DNA of 64,000 bases from Rhodobacteraceae bacterium EL53 (GTDB taxonomy: Bacteria; Pseudomonadota; Alphaproteobacteria; Rhodobacterales; Rhodobacteraceae), in assembly GCA_900313015.1 (NCBI GenBank), contig OMPR01000009.1, forward strand, positions 297,734 to 361,733, in the 5' to 3' direction. Below are positions 8,049 through 15,725 of this stretch, in pieces. The notes beneath the pieces are model-generated. The model searched no databases and was not told where the DNA came from. It saw only the letters and a program-made list of their open reading frames with translations. The position numbers and the translations under genes were made by a program. Positions within the stretch are counted from its first letter, which is position 1; the number at the start of each line of letters is the position of its first letter.

Positions 8049-8942
8049 ATGTCAGCCCACGCCAATCATGAACGCCGCAGACAGGCCATTTATGGCTGGC
8101 TTTTGCTGTCGCCTGCCGCTGCTCTGCTGACGCTATTTGCGTTCTACCCGTCGGTCGCGACCCTATGGTCGAGCCTGTTTTCGCGCGGCACCCGCCGCAA
8201 CCCCACCGAATTCGTTGGCACTGAAAACTACGCCGAGCTTTTCGCCGACCCGACCTTCTGGATCGTGGTCAAGAACAACCTGCTTTATGCGGGTGTCACA
8301 ATCCCTGTGTCGATTTTCATCGCACTCTCGATGGCGCTTTGGGCCAATGGGAAAATTCGCGCCCGTGGCTTTGTGCGCACCGCCTATTTCACTCCGACCG
8401 TTCTGCCGATGATCGCTGCTGCGAACCTCTGGCTGTTTTTCTACACTCCCGGCCTTGGGGTGCTGGACCAGATTGGCAGCCTGTTTGGCCTGCCGTCCGT
8501 GAACTGGTTGGGCCAGCCGGAAACGGCCCTTTGGGCGATTATCATCGTGACAATCTGGAAAGAGGCAGGGTTTTTCATGATCTTTTACCTCGCTGCGCTG
8601 CAGACGATCCCCGAGGACCTCAAAGAAGCCGCCGATATCGAAGGCACCAGCCGTTGGACCTATACGCGCCGCATTGTGTTGCCGCTGTTGATGCCGACGA
8701 CACTTTTCATTGCCGTGAACGCCATGATTAACTCGGTCAAGCTGATCGACCACCTGTTCATCTTGACCAAGGGCGGGCCGTCGGATGCCTCAAAACTGAT
8801 CCTGTATTACATCTACGAGATGGCCTTCGCCTTCTTTGATGCGCCAAGTGCGGCGGCCATGACGATGATGGTTATCGGTGTGCTGGGCATCGTCGCAGCC
8901 GTGCAGTTCCTCTACCTCGACAAAAGGACGCATTACCAATGA
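8049..8942 (+). CDS. ABC transporter permease 1 (UgpA/MalF type)
   Basis: A 297-residue protein with six predicted membrane spans; the first is AAALLTLFAFYPSVATLW, in place after a short basic N-terminus. The cytoplasmic coupling (EAA) loop reads KEAADIEGTSRWTYTRRIVLP at about residues 195-215, which contacts the ATPase. The size and the GGPSDASKLILYYIYEMAF segment are characteristic of MalF/UgpA-like sugar and glycerol-phosphate permeases. The gene overlaps the next permease by 4 bp (ATGA), so the two are co-translated and most likely form the heterodimeric pore. Confidence 0.92.
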   Translation: MSAHANHERRRQAIYGWLLLSPAAALLTLFAFYPSVATLWSSLFSRGTRRNPTEFVGTENYAELFADPTFWIVVKNNLLYAGVTIPVSIFIALSMALWANGKIRARGFVRTAYFTPTVLPMIAAANLWLFFYTPGLGVLDQIGSLFGLPSVNWLGQPETALWAIIIVTIWKEAGFFMIFYLAALQTIPEDLKEAADIEGTSRWTYTRRIVLPLLMPTTLFIAVNAMINSVKLIDHLFILTKGGPSDASKLILYYIYEMAFAFFDAPSAAAMTMMVIGVLGIVAAVQFLYLDKRTHYQ

Positions 8943-9748
8943 AGAGCTTGACCAAATTCATGGACAGCTTTGGCGCGATCCTGCTTGCAATCATCTGGAT
9001 TTCGCCGTTGCTGTTTGCCTTTTGGGCTGCAACGCATTCCACCTCGGATGCGGTTAATCTGAACCTGTTCTCACCTTGGACCTTGGATAACTTTCGCGTT
9101 GCTTGGGATGGCGCGCCGTGGCTGAAGTATTTCATCAACACCTTCATGCTGGTGACTGTGATCCTGATCGGCCAGTTTATTCTGACCACATTGGCAGGCT
9201 TCGCCTTTGCGCAGTTGCAGTTCCCGGGTAAGGACTATGTGTTCATTCTGGTGCTGATGCAGTTGTTCATCCTGCCCGAAGTGTTGATCGTCGAAAACTA
9301 TGCGATGATCTCGCGGCTTGGGCTGTTCGATACGATCCTCGGCGTCGGTATGCCCTATATGGCCAGCGCGTTTGGCATATTCTTGATGCGCCAAGCCTTC
9401 AAAGGGGTCCCAATTGAGCTGCACGAGGCCGCGCGGATTGAAGGCTGTGGATTGCTGGGCATTCTATGGCGGGTCTATGTACCGCTCGCAAAACCCACAT
9501 ATCTCGCCTATGCGCTGGTGTCTGTTTCAACCCATTGGAACAATTTTCTGTGGCCGCTGATTGTGACCAACTCACCTGAAACACGGCCCTTGACCGTGGG
9601 TCTGTCGATCTTTGGTGCGCCAGAAAACGGCGTCGATATAAGTATCATTTCGGCCGCAACACTGATGTCTGTCGCCCCGTTATTGATCGCTTTCCTGATC
9701 TTCCAGCGCCAATTCGTTCAAGCCTTCCTGCGCGCAGGGATCAAATGA
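8939..9748 (+). CDS. ABC transporter permease 2 (UgpE/MalG type)
   Basis: A 269-residue inner-membrane protein with six predicted spans and the coupling loop ELHEAARIEGCGLLGILWRV followed by VPLAKP. The NNFLWPLIVTNSPETRPLTVGLS motif near the C-terminus is a signature of MalG/UgpE partners. It starts inside the stop of permease 1 and its own stop overlaps the start of the phosphodiesterase gene (ATGA), which ties the enzyme to the importer at the translational level. No truncation or odd residues were seen. Confidence 0.92.
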   Translation: MKSLTKFMDSFGAILLAIIWISPLLFAFWAATHSTSDAVNLNLFSPWTLDNFRVAWDGAPWLKYFINTFMLVTVILIGQFILTTLAGFAFAQLQFPGKDYVFILVLMQLFILPEVLIVENYAMISRLGLFDTILGVGMPYMASAFGIFLMRQAFKGVPIELHEAARIEGCGLLGILWRVYVPLAKPTYLAYALVSVSTHWNNFLWPLIVTNSPETRPLTVGLSIFGAPENGVDISIISAATLMSVAPLLIAFLIFQRQFVQAFLRAGIK

Positions 9749-10536
9749 CCACCATTCTGCAAATCTCTGACACGCATATCTTGCCAAAGGGCGCGTTGGT
9801 GTCGGGGCGGCTCGATACGGCAGACGCTCTGGCACGATTGGTCGTCCGGATCAGTAACATCCGCGAGCAGATTGGGCCGATTGATGCCTTGCTGGTCAGT
9901 GGAGACCTGAGCGATGACGGCAGCGCGGAAAGCTATGCGCAGTTCAAAACGATGATCGCGCCTCTGGACCTGCCGACTTATGTCATTGCGGGCAACCACG
10001 ACGCACGCGACCCGATGCGAACCGCCTTTGTCGACGTTTTACCGAATGCCGGCCCGCTGAACTGGGCGCGCCAGATTGGCGACATCCACCTGATCGGGCT
10101 TGATACACTGGTTGAAGGTCAAGGCGCGGGAACGCTTGCCCCTGAAAGCCTTTCGTTCCTGCAAGACGCGTTGTCCAAGGCCGGAAAAGCGCCTGTGCTT
10201 CTGGCGTTGCATCATCCGCCTTTTTCCTGCGGTATCGGCTTTATGGACGAGATCGGGTTGACCAACGGTCATGCCCTACGTGATGTTTTGGCCGGTCACG
10301 CGGGCCCGCTGCGTATCGTTTGCGGTCATATCCACAACGTAATCGTTAGCGATATCGCGGGCCACATCGCCATTTCAGCGCCATCACCCGCCAGCACTTT
10401 CGCCTATGATCGTCGCCCAAGTGCGCCTGTTGGATTCATGACCCAAGAAGATGGATGCCTTCTGCACCGCTGGGATGCAGGGTTTCAATCGATCCGGATC
10501 GGGCCGATGGCAGGATCAGGCCCCTTTCCGTTCTGA
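9745..10536 (+). CDS. GpdQ-like metallophosphodiesterase
   Basis: The 263-residue protein has the full class III calcineurin-like metal set: Asp9 and His11 in SDTH, Asp54 in SGDLSDD, Asn84 and His85 in GNHD, His156 in LHHPP, and His195/His197 in GHIH. The spacing is very close to that of the glycerophosphodiesterase GpdQ, and the sequence is also related to cAMP phosphodiesterase CpdA. There is no signal peptide, so it acts in the cytoplasm on an imported compound. Being translationally coupled to the importer, it most likely cleaves a phosphodiester such as a glycerophosphodiester; a cyclic nucleotide role is the main alternative. The catalytic residues were read from the sequence; the substrate is inference. 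Confidence 0.85.
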   Translation: MTTILQISDTHILPKGALVSGRLDTADALARLVVRISNIREQIGPIDALLVSGDLSDDGSAESYAQFKTMIAPLDLPTYVIAGNHDARDPMRTAFVDVLPNAGPLNWARQIGDIHLIGLDTLVEGQGAGTLAPESLSFLQDALSKAGKAPVLLALHHPPFSCGIGFMDEIGLTNGHALRDVLAGHAGPLRIVCGHIHNVIVSDIAGHIAISAPSPASTFAYDRRPSAPVGFMTQEDGCLLHRWDAGFQSIRIGPMAGSGPFPF

Positions 10537-10564
10537 TCGTCACATCTGACAGAAAGGAAAACCT

Positions 10565-12220
10565 GTGAGTGAACCACACGCGATCCAGATTATCATTCAA
10601 ATCGCAGGCGCTGCGGCCCTGTTGATTTGGGCCGTGCGCCTGGTGCGCACGGGGGTCGAGCGCGGGTTTGCTGCCCCAATGCGCATCTGGTTGCGTCATT
10701 CCACCAAGAACCGATTACTGGCGGCGGGTACTGGCATGGGCGCGGCGGTGCTTTTGCAAAGCGCGACTGCGGTTGCCGTCCTTGTGTCCAATTTTGTCTC
10801 AAAGGGCGGGCTAGCGACTGCGACAGGGCTGGCGATCTTATTGGGGGCCGATGTTGGATCAGCTGTGGTGACGCAGCTTTTGATGGTGCGCCAGCCCCTC
10901 CTGATCCCGCTATTGCTTGTTATTGGCGTCACGGTGTTTCTGCGCGGCGATGGCAGCAACATGCGCCAGATTGGTCGAATTTTGATAGGGCTTGCCCTGA
11001 TCTTTGTGTCACTGGACATGATCCGGGGTGCCACCGAACCGATGATATCCAACCCCGGTACGCAGGCCATCATGGCCTATCTGGGCAGCGATCTGCTAAC
11101 CGCTTTCGTCATTGGCGCTGTGTTTGCATGGGGCGTCCATTCGAGCGTCGCTGCAGTATTGCTGTTTGTCACATTGGCAGGGCAATCCATCCTTCCAACC
11201 CCTGCCGCCGCCGCCATGATCCTTGGGGCCAACCTGGGCGGGGGTTTTATTGCATTTGTTCTTACCTATTCTGCACCGATAGCGTCGCGACGGATGGTTA
11301 TGGCCAATCTAATCCTACGAGGTGGCGGCGCTGCACTGGTCCTCCTCCTGATTACAGCGATGCCCGACCTGTTGACCCAACTCGGTGCGACGCCCGCTCG
11401 GCAAGCTATCAATTTGCACCTTGCGTTTAACGTCGCTTTGGCGCTCGTGGCGCTTCCGTTTGTGGGGCCTATTACTGCCGTGGTGTCATATTTCATACCT
11501 GAAAGACCCGACTCGCTCGGTGGGTTGGAGGTCACCAGCGCCCTTGATCCCGCTCTGCTGGACCGCCCTCAACGTGCCATTGACTGTGCGGCGCGCGAAC
11601 TGCTGGGGATGGGCCAAAAGATTGAACAGATGCTGATCACGGTCGAACCCCTTTACGACCAATGGAACACCGCAACCGCCAACTTGATCGTGGATCAGGA
11701 CAAGGCCGTCAAACAGACGCATCTGGAGATCAAACTTTATCTCGCACGCCTTGGGCAAAAGGGCATGGATGAAGACCTGAGCAGCCGGTCTATGGAACTT
11801 GCCTCGATTTCATCCAGTCTCGATTCTGCATCTGATGCCATCGCGCGGATCATACTGGAACTCGCCAAGCGTCTGGATCTGCAAAACGTACAATTCTCGC
11901 CCCAAGGTCGCGAAGAAATCCGTGATTTTACGGACCGAGTTCAAAGTAATGTGCAACTCGCCCTGAATGTGATGATGAACCAAAATCCGGCCGAAGCTCG
12001 CGAGTTGGTCGCAGCCAAGGAGAAAGTGCGAAAAGTCGAACAAAAACTTCAACGCAACCACATCGGCCGCCTACGCGAGGGGCTCGCAGAAAGTATCGAG
12101 ACGAGCAACATCCATCAGGAAACGCTCCGAGCGCTGAAGCAAATCAACACGGCATTCTCGATGGTAGGCCACCCCATCCTGCTTAAGTCTGGTGACCTCT
12201 TGAAAAGCCGGCTCACTTAG
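10565..12220 (+). CDS. Na/Pi cotransporter family protein with PhoU-like C-terminal domain
   Basis: A 551-residue protein starting with GTG (28 bp after the previous stop, AGAAAGGAAA ribosome site). The N-terminal half is membrane-embedded with the two repeated Na/Pi motifs (LLQSATAVAVL about residues 59-70 and HSSVAAVLL about 195), and residues from about 335 to the end form a soluble helical region resembling PhoU. Homologues of the NptA type move phosphate with sodium. Encoded after a phosphodiesterase, it could export or balance the phosphate released when an organophosphate is used as a carbon source. That direction of transport is inference. It is the last gene before a terminator-like hairpin. 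Confidence 0.88.
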   Translation: MSEPHAIQIIIQIAGAAALLIWAVRLVRTGVERGFAAPMRIWLRHSTKNRLLAAGTGMGAAVLLQSATAVAVLVSNFVSKGGLATATGLAILLGADVGSAVVTQLLMVRQPLLIPLLLVIGVTVFLRGDGSNMRQIGRILIGLALIFVSLDMIRGATEPMISNPGTQAIMAYLGSDLLTAFVIGAVFAWGVHSSVAAVLLFVTLAGQSILPTPAAAAMILGANLGGGFIAFVLTYSAPIASRRMVMANLILRGGGAALVLLLITAMPDLLTQLGATPARQAINLHLAFNVALALVALPFVGPITAVVSYFIPERPDSLGGLEVTSALDPALLDRPQRAIDCAARELLGMGQKIEQMLITVEPLYDQWNTATANLIVDQDKAVKQTHLEIKLYLARLGQKGMDEDLSSRSMELASISSSLDSASDAIARIILELAKRLDLQNVQFSPQGREEIRDFTDRVQSNVQLALNVMMNQNPAEARELVAAKEKVRKVEQKLQRNHIGRLREGLAESIETSNIHQETLRALKQINTAFSMVGHPILLKSGDLLKSRLT

Positions 12221-12274
12221 AACTACGTTTTCAGTTCAAATGTGCGTGGATGCATAAAGGGTAATGCACCAAGA

Positions 12275-12342
12275 GCACATCACGTCCGAGAAAATATCAC
12301 TGCGGAGCGTGATTTTACCTCAGCCGTGATGTGCGCCTTTTT
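12275..12342 (+). terminator. Rho-independent-like terminator after the phosphodiester operon
   Basis: GCACATCACG (12275-12284) pairs perfectly with CGTGATGTGC (12325-12334), followed by GCC and five T. The 40-base interior can form a second stem (ATCAC with GTGAT). It sits between the convergent Na/Pi gene and hchA and may serve both strands. Confidence 0.6.
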
Positions 12343-12365
12343 GTATATATATGTTACGCGTTGAC

Positions 12366-13235
12366 CTAAGAATTTGCTTCAGTGCGCTTTAGCAAGGTCG
12401 TTGCCGCCAGTCTTCCGAAATCATTGGCAGCTTGTGGGCTTGCGCCGGTCACAAGGCGGCGGTCAACGTGGACCGAATTGTCGGCCTTTTTGTTTATGGT
12501 TTCCACGCCGAGCGCTGTCAGTTTTTCGCAAACCCACCATGGCATTGGACCGGGCAAGTAGCCGATCATCGGCGTTTGCTTGTCAACTGCATCAGGGAAC
12601 ACAGTGATTTTATACCCGTCATACAAGAAACCTGCTTCGCTTTTTGCAGCCAACAACGCGGCAGGGCCGTGGCAAAGCGCGAGGGTATGAAGGCCCGTAT
12701 TATGCGCCCAATGAAGGACTTTCCCGAGGTCCGCATTGTCTGGCAGACCAAGCATAGCACCATGGCCGCCGGGAATGAAAACTGCAGCGTATTGTGTGTC
12801 GTCCGCAATGTTGTTTTGAGCGAAGTCTGCAAGGCTACCGGGGTTTTGAAACGCACCCTCAAAGTCACGGAACAGTTTTTCAATGTCCGTATCGTCTGCG
12901 GGCATCGCCCATTCTTCGATCGCAACCGGCGCGCCCGTTGGCGTGACCACATCAATCTCGAACCCCGCGTTCATCAGATGCAGCATTGGCAACCCCATCT
13001 CGACGGGGTGGTTCCCTGTCGAGAATTTCTTGCCATTGGCCATCGTCATATTGCGTTCTTCGGTGCAAACCATCAGCACGCGGTTCTTGGTGCCTGCGTT
13101 GGGTTTGGCATAAACGCCGCCATCATAATTCGTGGTGGACGATGTGCCCAATTTGATAGCCAAGGGCGACGGGCTGAACGCGCCGTCGGCTGTAGGTGTC
13201 GGTGCTGCACGGAAAAGTTTGCGTAAGATACCCAT
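12366..13235 (-). CDS. hchA: Hsp31/HchA-type DJ-1 superfamily protein (deglycase/glyoxalase III)
   Basis: A 289-residue protein aligning throughout with Hsp31 of enterobacteria as I recall it: FSTGNHPVEMGLPM (Glu79), EEWAMP, AAVFIPGGHGAMLGLP, the nucleophile elbow LALCHGPAA with Cys188, KITVFPDAVDKQTP and MIGYLPG. HchA converts methylglyoxal to lactate and repairs glycated biomolecules, and also works as a holding chaperone. The gene lies 1 bp after a nitroreductase gene and both diverge from an HxlR regulator carrying an N-terminal CPDC pair, a typical reactive-electrophile stress arrangement. The first 45 residues are longer than in E. coli, common in alphaproteobacterial members. Confidence 0.9.
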   Translation of the reverse strand: MGILRKLFRAAPTPTADGAFSPSPLAIKLGTSSTTNYDGGVYAKPNAGTKNRVLMVCTEERNMTMANGKKFSTGNHPVEMGLPMLHLMNAGFEIDVVTPTGAPVAIEEWAMPADDTDIEKLFRDFEGAFQNPGSLADFAQNNIADDTQYAAVFIPGGHGAMLGLPDNADLGKVLHWAHNTGLHTLALCHGPAALLAAKSEAGFLYDGYKITVFPDAVDKQTPMIGYLPGPMPWWVCEKLTALGVETINKKADNSVHVDRRLVTGASPQAANDFGRLAATTLLKRTEANS

Positions 13236-13236
13236 G

Positions 13237-13887
13237 TTAATTGACCTCTGTGACGATGGTGTCGCGGGTTTTGCGGACTTTATCCATTGGCGCTAACCAA
13301 TCACCGGCCTCATCACGATAACCCAAAGGCATCAAAACGACGGAACGCAAACCACGTTCCCTCAGGCCAAGGATCGCATCCACAGCGTCTGGGCTAAAGC
13401 CCTCCATCGGTGTGCTGTCGACTTCTTGGTCGGCCGCGGCGACGAGGGCGATACCGAGGGCTATATAGGCTTGGCGGGCTGCATGGGCGTAGTTCACGTC
13501 TGCGTTGCGGGGAACGTAGTTGGATTTCAGGTTGTCATAATATGCATGCAACATTGGCAGATCACCACGCGCTTCAACATTCAGATCAACAACTTCGTCG
13601 ATGCGCTCAGCCGTGTAATTGTCCCACGCCGCGAAAACTAAAGTATGAGAGCCGTCTGTGATCTGAGCTTGTCCACCAGCGGCTTCCGCAATTTTGCTGC
13701 GAATGCCTGGGTTGGTCACAACAAACACTTCAAACGGCTGCGTGCCGCTGGATGTGGGTGACATGCGGATCGCCTCGATGATAGCATCAACTTTATCCTG
13801 TGGGACAGCTTTGGTCGGGTCCATCTTTTTGGTCGCGTAGCGCCAGTTCAAAAGGTCGTTCAGCGGCTTGGCTGTCATGAGTTTCAT
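13237..13887 (-). CDS. Nitroreductase-family NAD(P)H:FMN oxidoreductase
   Basis: A 216-residue flavoprotein of the NfsB/YdgI type: LNWRYATKKMD at the N-terminus with the Arg that binds FMN phosphate, IRMSPTSSGTQPFEVFVV, and near the C-terminus MPLGYRDEAGDWLAPMDKVR. These enzymes reduce nitro groups, quinones or other electrophiles with NAD(P)H. It is immediately upstream of hchA (1-bp gap) and is the first gene after the promoter shared with the HxlR regulator, so induction by quinone- or aldehyde-like compounds is likely. The start could be Met1 or Met4; Met1 is kept. Confidence 0.88.
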   Translation of the reverse strand: MKLMTAKPLNDLLNWRYATKKMDPTKAVPQDKVDAIIEAIRMSPTSSGTQPFEVFVVTNPGIRSKIAEAAGGQAQITDGSHTLVFAAWDNYTAERIDEVVDLNVEARGDLPMLHAYYDNLKSNYVPRNADVNYAHAARQAYIALGIALVAAADQEVDSTPMEGFSPDAVDAILGLRERGLRSVVLMPLGYRDEAGDWLAPMDKVRKTRDTIVTEVN

Positions 13888-13913
13888 CCTATTGTCAGGC
13901 CCCTTTGGGGGCG

Positions 13914-13928
13914 GTATACATTTGTAAC
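13914..13928. promoter_or_regulatory. Candidate HxlR operator
   Basis: GTATACATTTGTAAC is an imperfect dyad located 26 bp upstream of the nitroreductase start and 75 bp upstream of the divergent HxlR start. It resembles the TACxxxTTGTA-like boxes known for YodB/HypR relatives. Assignment to this regulator is inference. Confidence 0.35.
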
Positions 13929-14003
13929 TGACGATCTAATGAACACTGGATCACGCCGCAAGAAGGCACATGTCTGAGCCTTGGTCACAAAAAGGGAACC
14001 ACC

Positions 14004-14369
14004 ATGTTGGACGACGACCGTTGCCCAGATTGCAAACGCATCAATGAAGTTTTGTCGCGCGTCGGTGATCGGTGGAGCGTGCTTGTCGTGATCTCTTTGG
14101 CGGAATACGGAACGCTGCGGTTCAATGAACTCAAACGCAACCTCGGTATCTCGCAACGCATGCTCAGCCTGACGCTGAAAGAGCTGGAGCGCGACGGTCT
14201 GGTGAACCGAACCTATCACCCAAGGATCCCGCCAAAGGTTGAATACAATCTGACCGACATGGGCGAGTCTTTTCGTGAGCCAGTAAACGCATTGGGCAAT
14301 TGGGCTTTAGATAACCTCGCCAAGATTGATGGAGCGCGGGAGGCCTATGACGAGAAAACGAGCAAATAA
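14004..14369 (+). CDS. HxlR-family redox/electrophile-type regulator
   Basis: A 121-residue single-domain winged-helix protein with the HxlR signature: CPDCKRINEVLSRVGDRWSVLVV, then GTLRFNELKRNLGISQRMLSLTLKELERDGLVNR and the wing PPKVEYNLTDMG. Cys7 and Cys10 lie in the N-terminal arm; a conserved Cys at about this place is the sensor in YodB, HypR and QorR. Divergent transcription from nitroreductase-hchA suggests it represses that pair until oxidised or alkylated. The start ATG has GGGAACC upstream. Confidence 0.88.
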   Translation: MLDDDRCPDCKRINEVLSRVGDRWSVLVVISLAEYGTLRFNELKRNLGISQRMLSLTLKELERDGLVNRTYHPRIPPKVEYNLTDMGESFREPVNALGNWALDNLAKIDGAREAYDEKTSK

Positions 14370-14444
14370 CTATCCCGTTCAATGTAAGTCCCGCCGGCGC
14401 ACCAAGGCGGCCCTTTGCATCTAACGTATTTATGACGGCAGTTT

Positions 14445-14862
14445 TTGCGACCTGATTGTTTGAACTGCGCGCAGAAAAAAGGTGGTCAGGGAGTACCTGA
14501 TTTTGACCTTCCCGATGGCAGCTCTCCTGCAATGCGCTGCACCGTAATGTGCTTTACGCTGCACTTGCGAAGAAATGTTGCGCCAGCAATAGCCGCACCT
14601 GCAAAAGTCTGCTCCGTCCGCATAGCTGCCCTCTGGCCAGCAAAAATTCTGCGCAATGTGTCGGACGGCTGCTTCGGGGAAGCTGCGATGCAGCACTTGT
14701 ACATCGGGCCAAGGTCCGGTTTGGGCCGTTCGCTGAACTTTGCAAACTCCGCTTTCTGCGCGAACCTGCCGCTCGATCCGTCCCGCCAGCTCGATCTGTC
14801 CCGCCAGAGTGAGTTGGCTGGCGGAAACTGTCAGATGACTGCAGTCAGCCCAAAGCAGTCAT
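14445..14862 (-). repeat. Dispersed intergenic repeat, copy B (partial)
   Basis: On the minus strand, 14862 down to about 14738 matches the right half of copy D (31404-31507): TGACTGCTTTGGGCTG, then CAGTCATCTGACAGTT, then CAGCCAAC..CAC..CTGGC, GAGCGGCAG and TTCGCGCAGA, ending near TTTGCAAAG-like sequence (14738-14747). It carries a local tandem duplication (CGATCCGTCCCGCCAGCT and CGATCTGTCCCGCCAGAG, about 14773-14810). The remaining part to 14445 is gene-free and contains less certain fragments. Open frames here mirror those in copy D and do not look like proteins. Confidence 0.7.
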
Positions 14863-14936
14863 AACCCCACGTGAGTATGGGCCGAGACTGGATATTCGCT
14901 ACGCGTCGCATCAAAGCCCGCTTTATGCGAAGCAAA

Positions 14937-15650
14937 TCAAGTTTGGCAGGCTTCAGGAAGATAGAGAGAGCGATGCCACAGATCATCCATGACACGGATG
15001 ACCAGATTCAGATCGATGGGGCCGTCGCTCTCGTCCCAGCCCGACAATCTGTTCACGTCAGATAGCAGCGTGTCGGACATATTGATCACCGCACGCGCCT
15101 TCAGGCGCACGAATGCATGGTCGGCGTCTTCAGACGTTGTCAAACCGCGGCGCTCCAGGTCGCGCACAATTCGTTCGGACCAGATACGGTTTACCGACGC
15201 CATGCGAGAGGCAACGTCGGCGTCTTCGCGCAACAATATCTCTCGGGCTTCCAGAAGACGGGGATTACGGGCAGCGAGCATCACCGAGTAGGTATTGGCC
15301 CGGTGTATCGACTCGCGCAGGCCAAGGCCACCGCCGCGCGGCCGGTGGATGCGCATCAGGGCCCAGTATTTGCGCAGCACCGCCTTGATGATGTCTGATC
15401 GACTGTGAAAGTAGAGATAGAAGGTGCCACGCACCATTCCGGCGGAGCTGACCAGGTGATCAACGGTCAGAGAATCGTAGCCGACTATTTCGATTTCACG
15501 GGCGGCGACCGCCAGCAAGGCTGCGCGGGTGCGCACTCTTTTCCGGCGGCTTTGCATTGCGTGGGCGCGTTCCTCCAAAATCTCGGCAACGCTAAACCCC
15601 TCAGGAGGTGGCACTTTTTCTTGTAGCGAAACGGTATGATTGATCTGCAT
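14937..15650 (-). CDS. TetR-family transcriptional repressor
   Basis: A 237-residue protein with a TetR helix-turn-helix at about residues 40-88 (TRAALLAVAAREIEIVGYDSLTVDHL, then AGMVRGTFYLYFHSRSDI). The C-terminal helical domain is poorly conserved, as usual for ligand binding. The 38-residue N-terminal arm before the fold is long; Met32 is an alternative start. It diverges from the Pot-type transporter/acyl-CoA operon across a 75-bp gap with a dyad overlapping a TTGACA promoter element. Many TetR proteins beside acyl-CoA ligases bind acyl-CoA esters, which would fit here, but the ligand is unknown. Confidence 0.88.
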   Translation of the reverse strand: MQINHTVSLQEKVPPPEGFSVAEILEERAHAMQSRRKRVRTRAALLAVAAREIEIVGYDSLTVDHLVSSAGMVRGTFYLYFHSRSDIIKAVLRKYWALMRIHRPRGGGLGLRESIHRANTYSVMLAARNPRLLEAREILLREDADVASRMASVNRIWSERIVRDLERRGLTTSEDADHAFVRLKARAVINMSDTLLSDVNRLSGWDESDGPIDLNLVIRVMDDLWHRSLYLPEACQT

Positions 15651-15659
15651 GAAATTTTA

Positions 15660-15685
15660 TTGACATACTGTCCAATTTTGGTCAA
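15660..15685. promoter_or_regulatory. TetR operator/promoter dyad
   Basis: TTGACA (15660-15665) is a plausible -35 box reading toward the transporter operon. It overlaps an outer dyad TTGAC...GTCAA (15660-15664 and 15681-15685) and an inner one, TGTCCAATTTTGGTCA (15669-15684), in which TGTCCA faces TGGTCA with one mismatch. A repressor bound here would block the promoter. Assigned to the adjacent TetR protein by position only. Confidence 0.5.
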
Positions 15686-15725
15686 CCTTAGAAAATTAGA
15701 CACAGTGTTCAAAAATGGATCACCT

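Noticed and set aside
12432..13226. 264-codon plus-strand frame opposite hchA
   Set aside because: Antisense to a well-conserved Hsp31 protein; no family features and no ribosome site.
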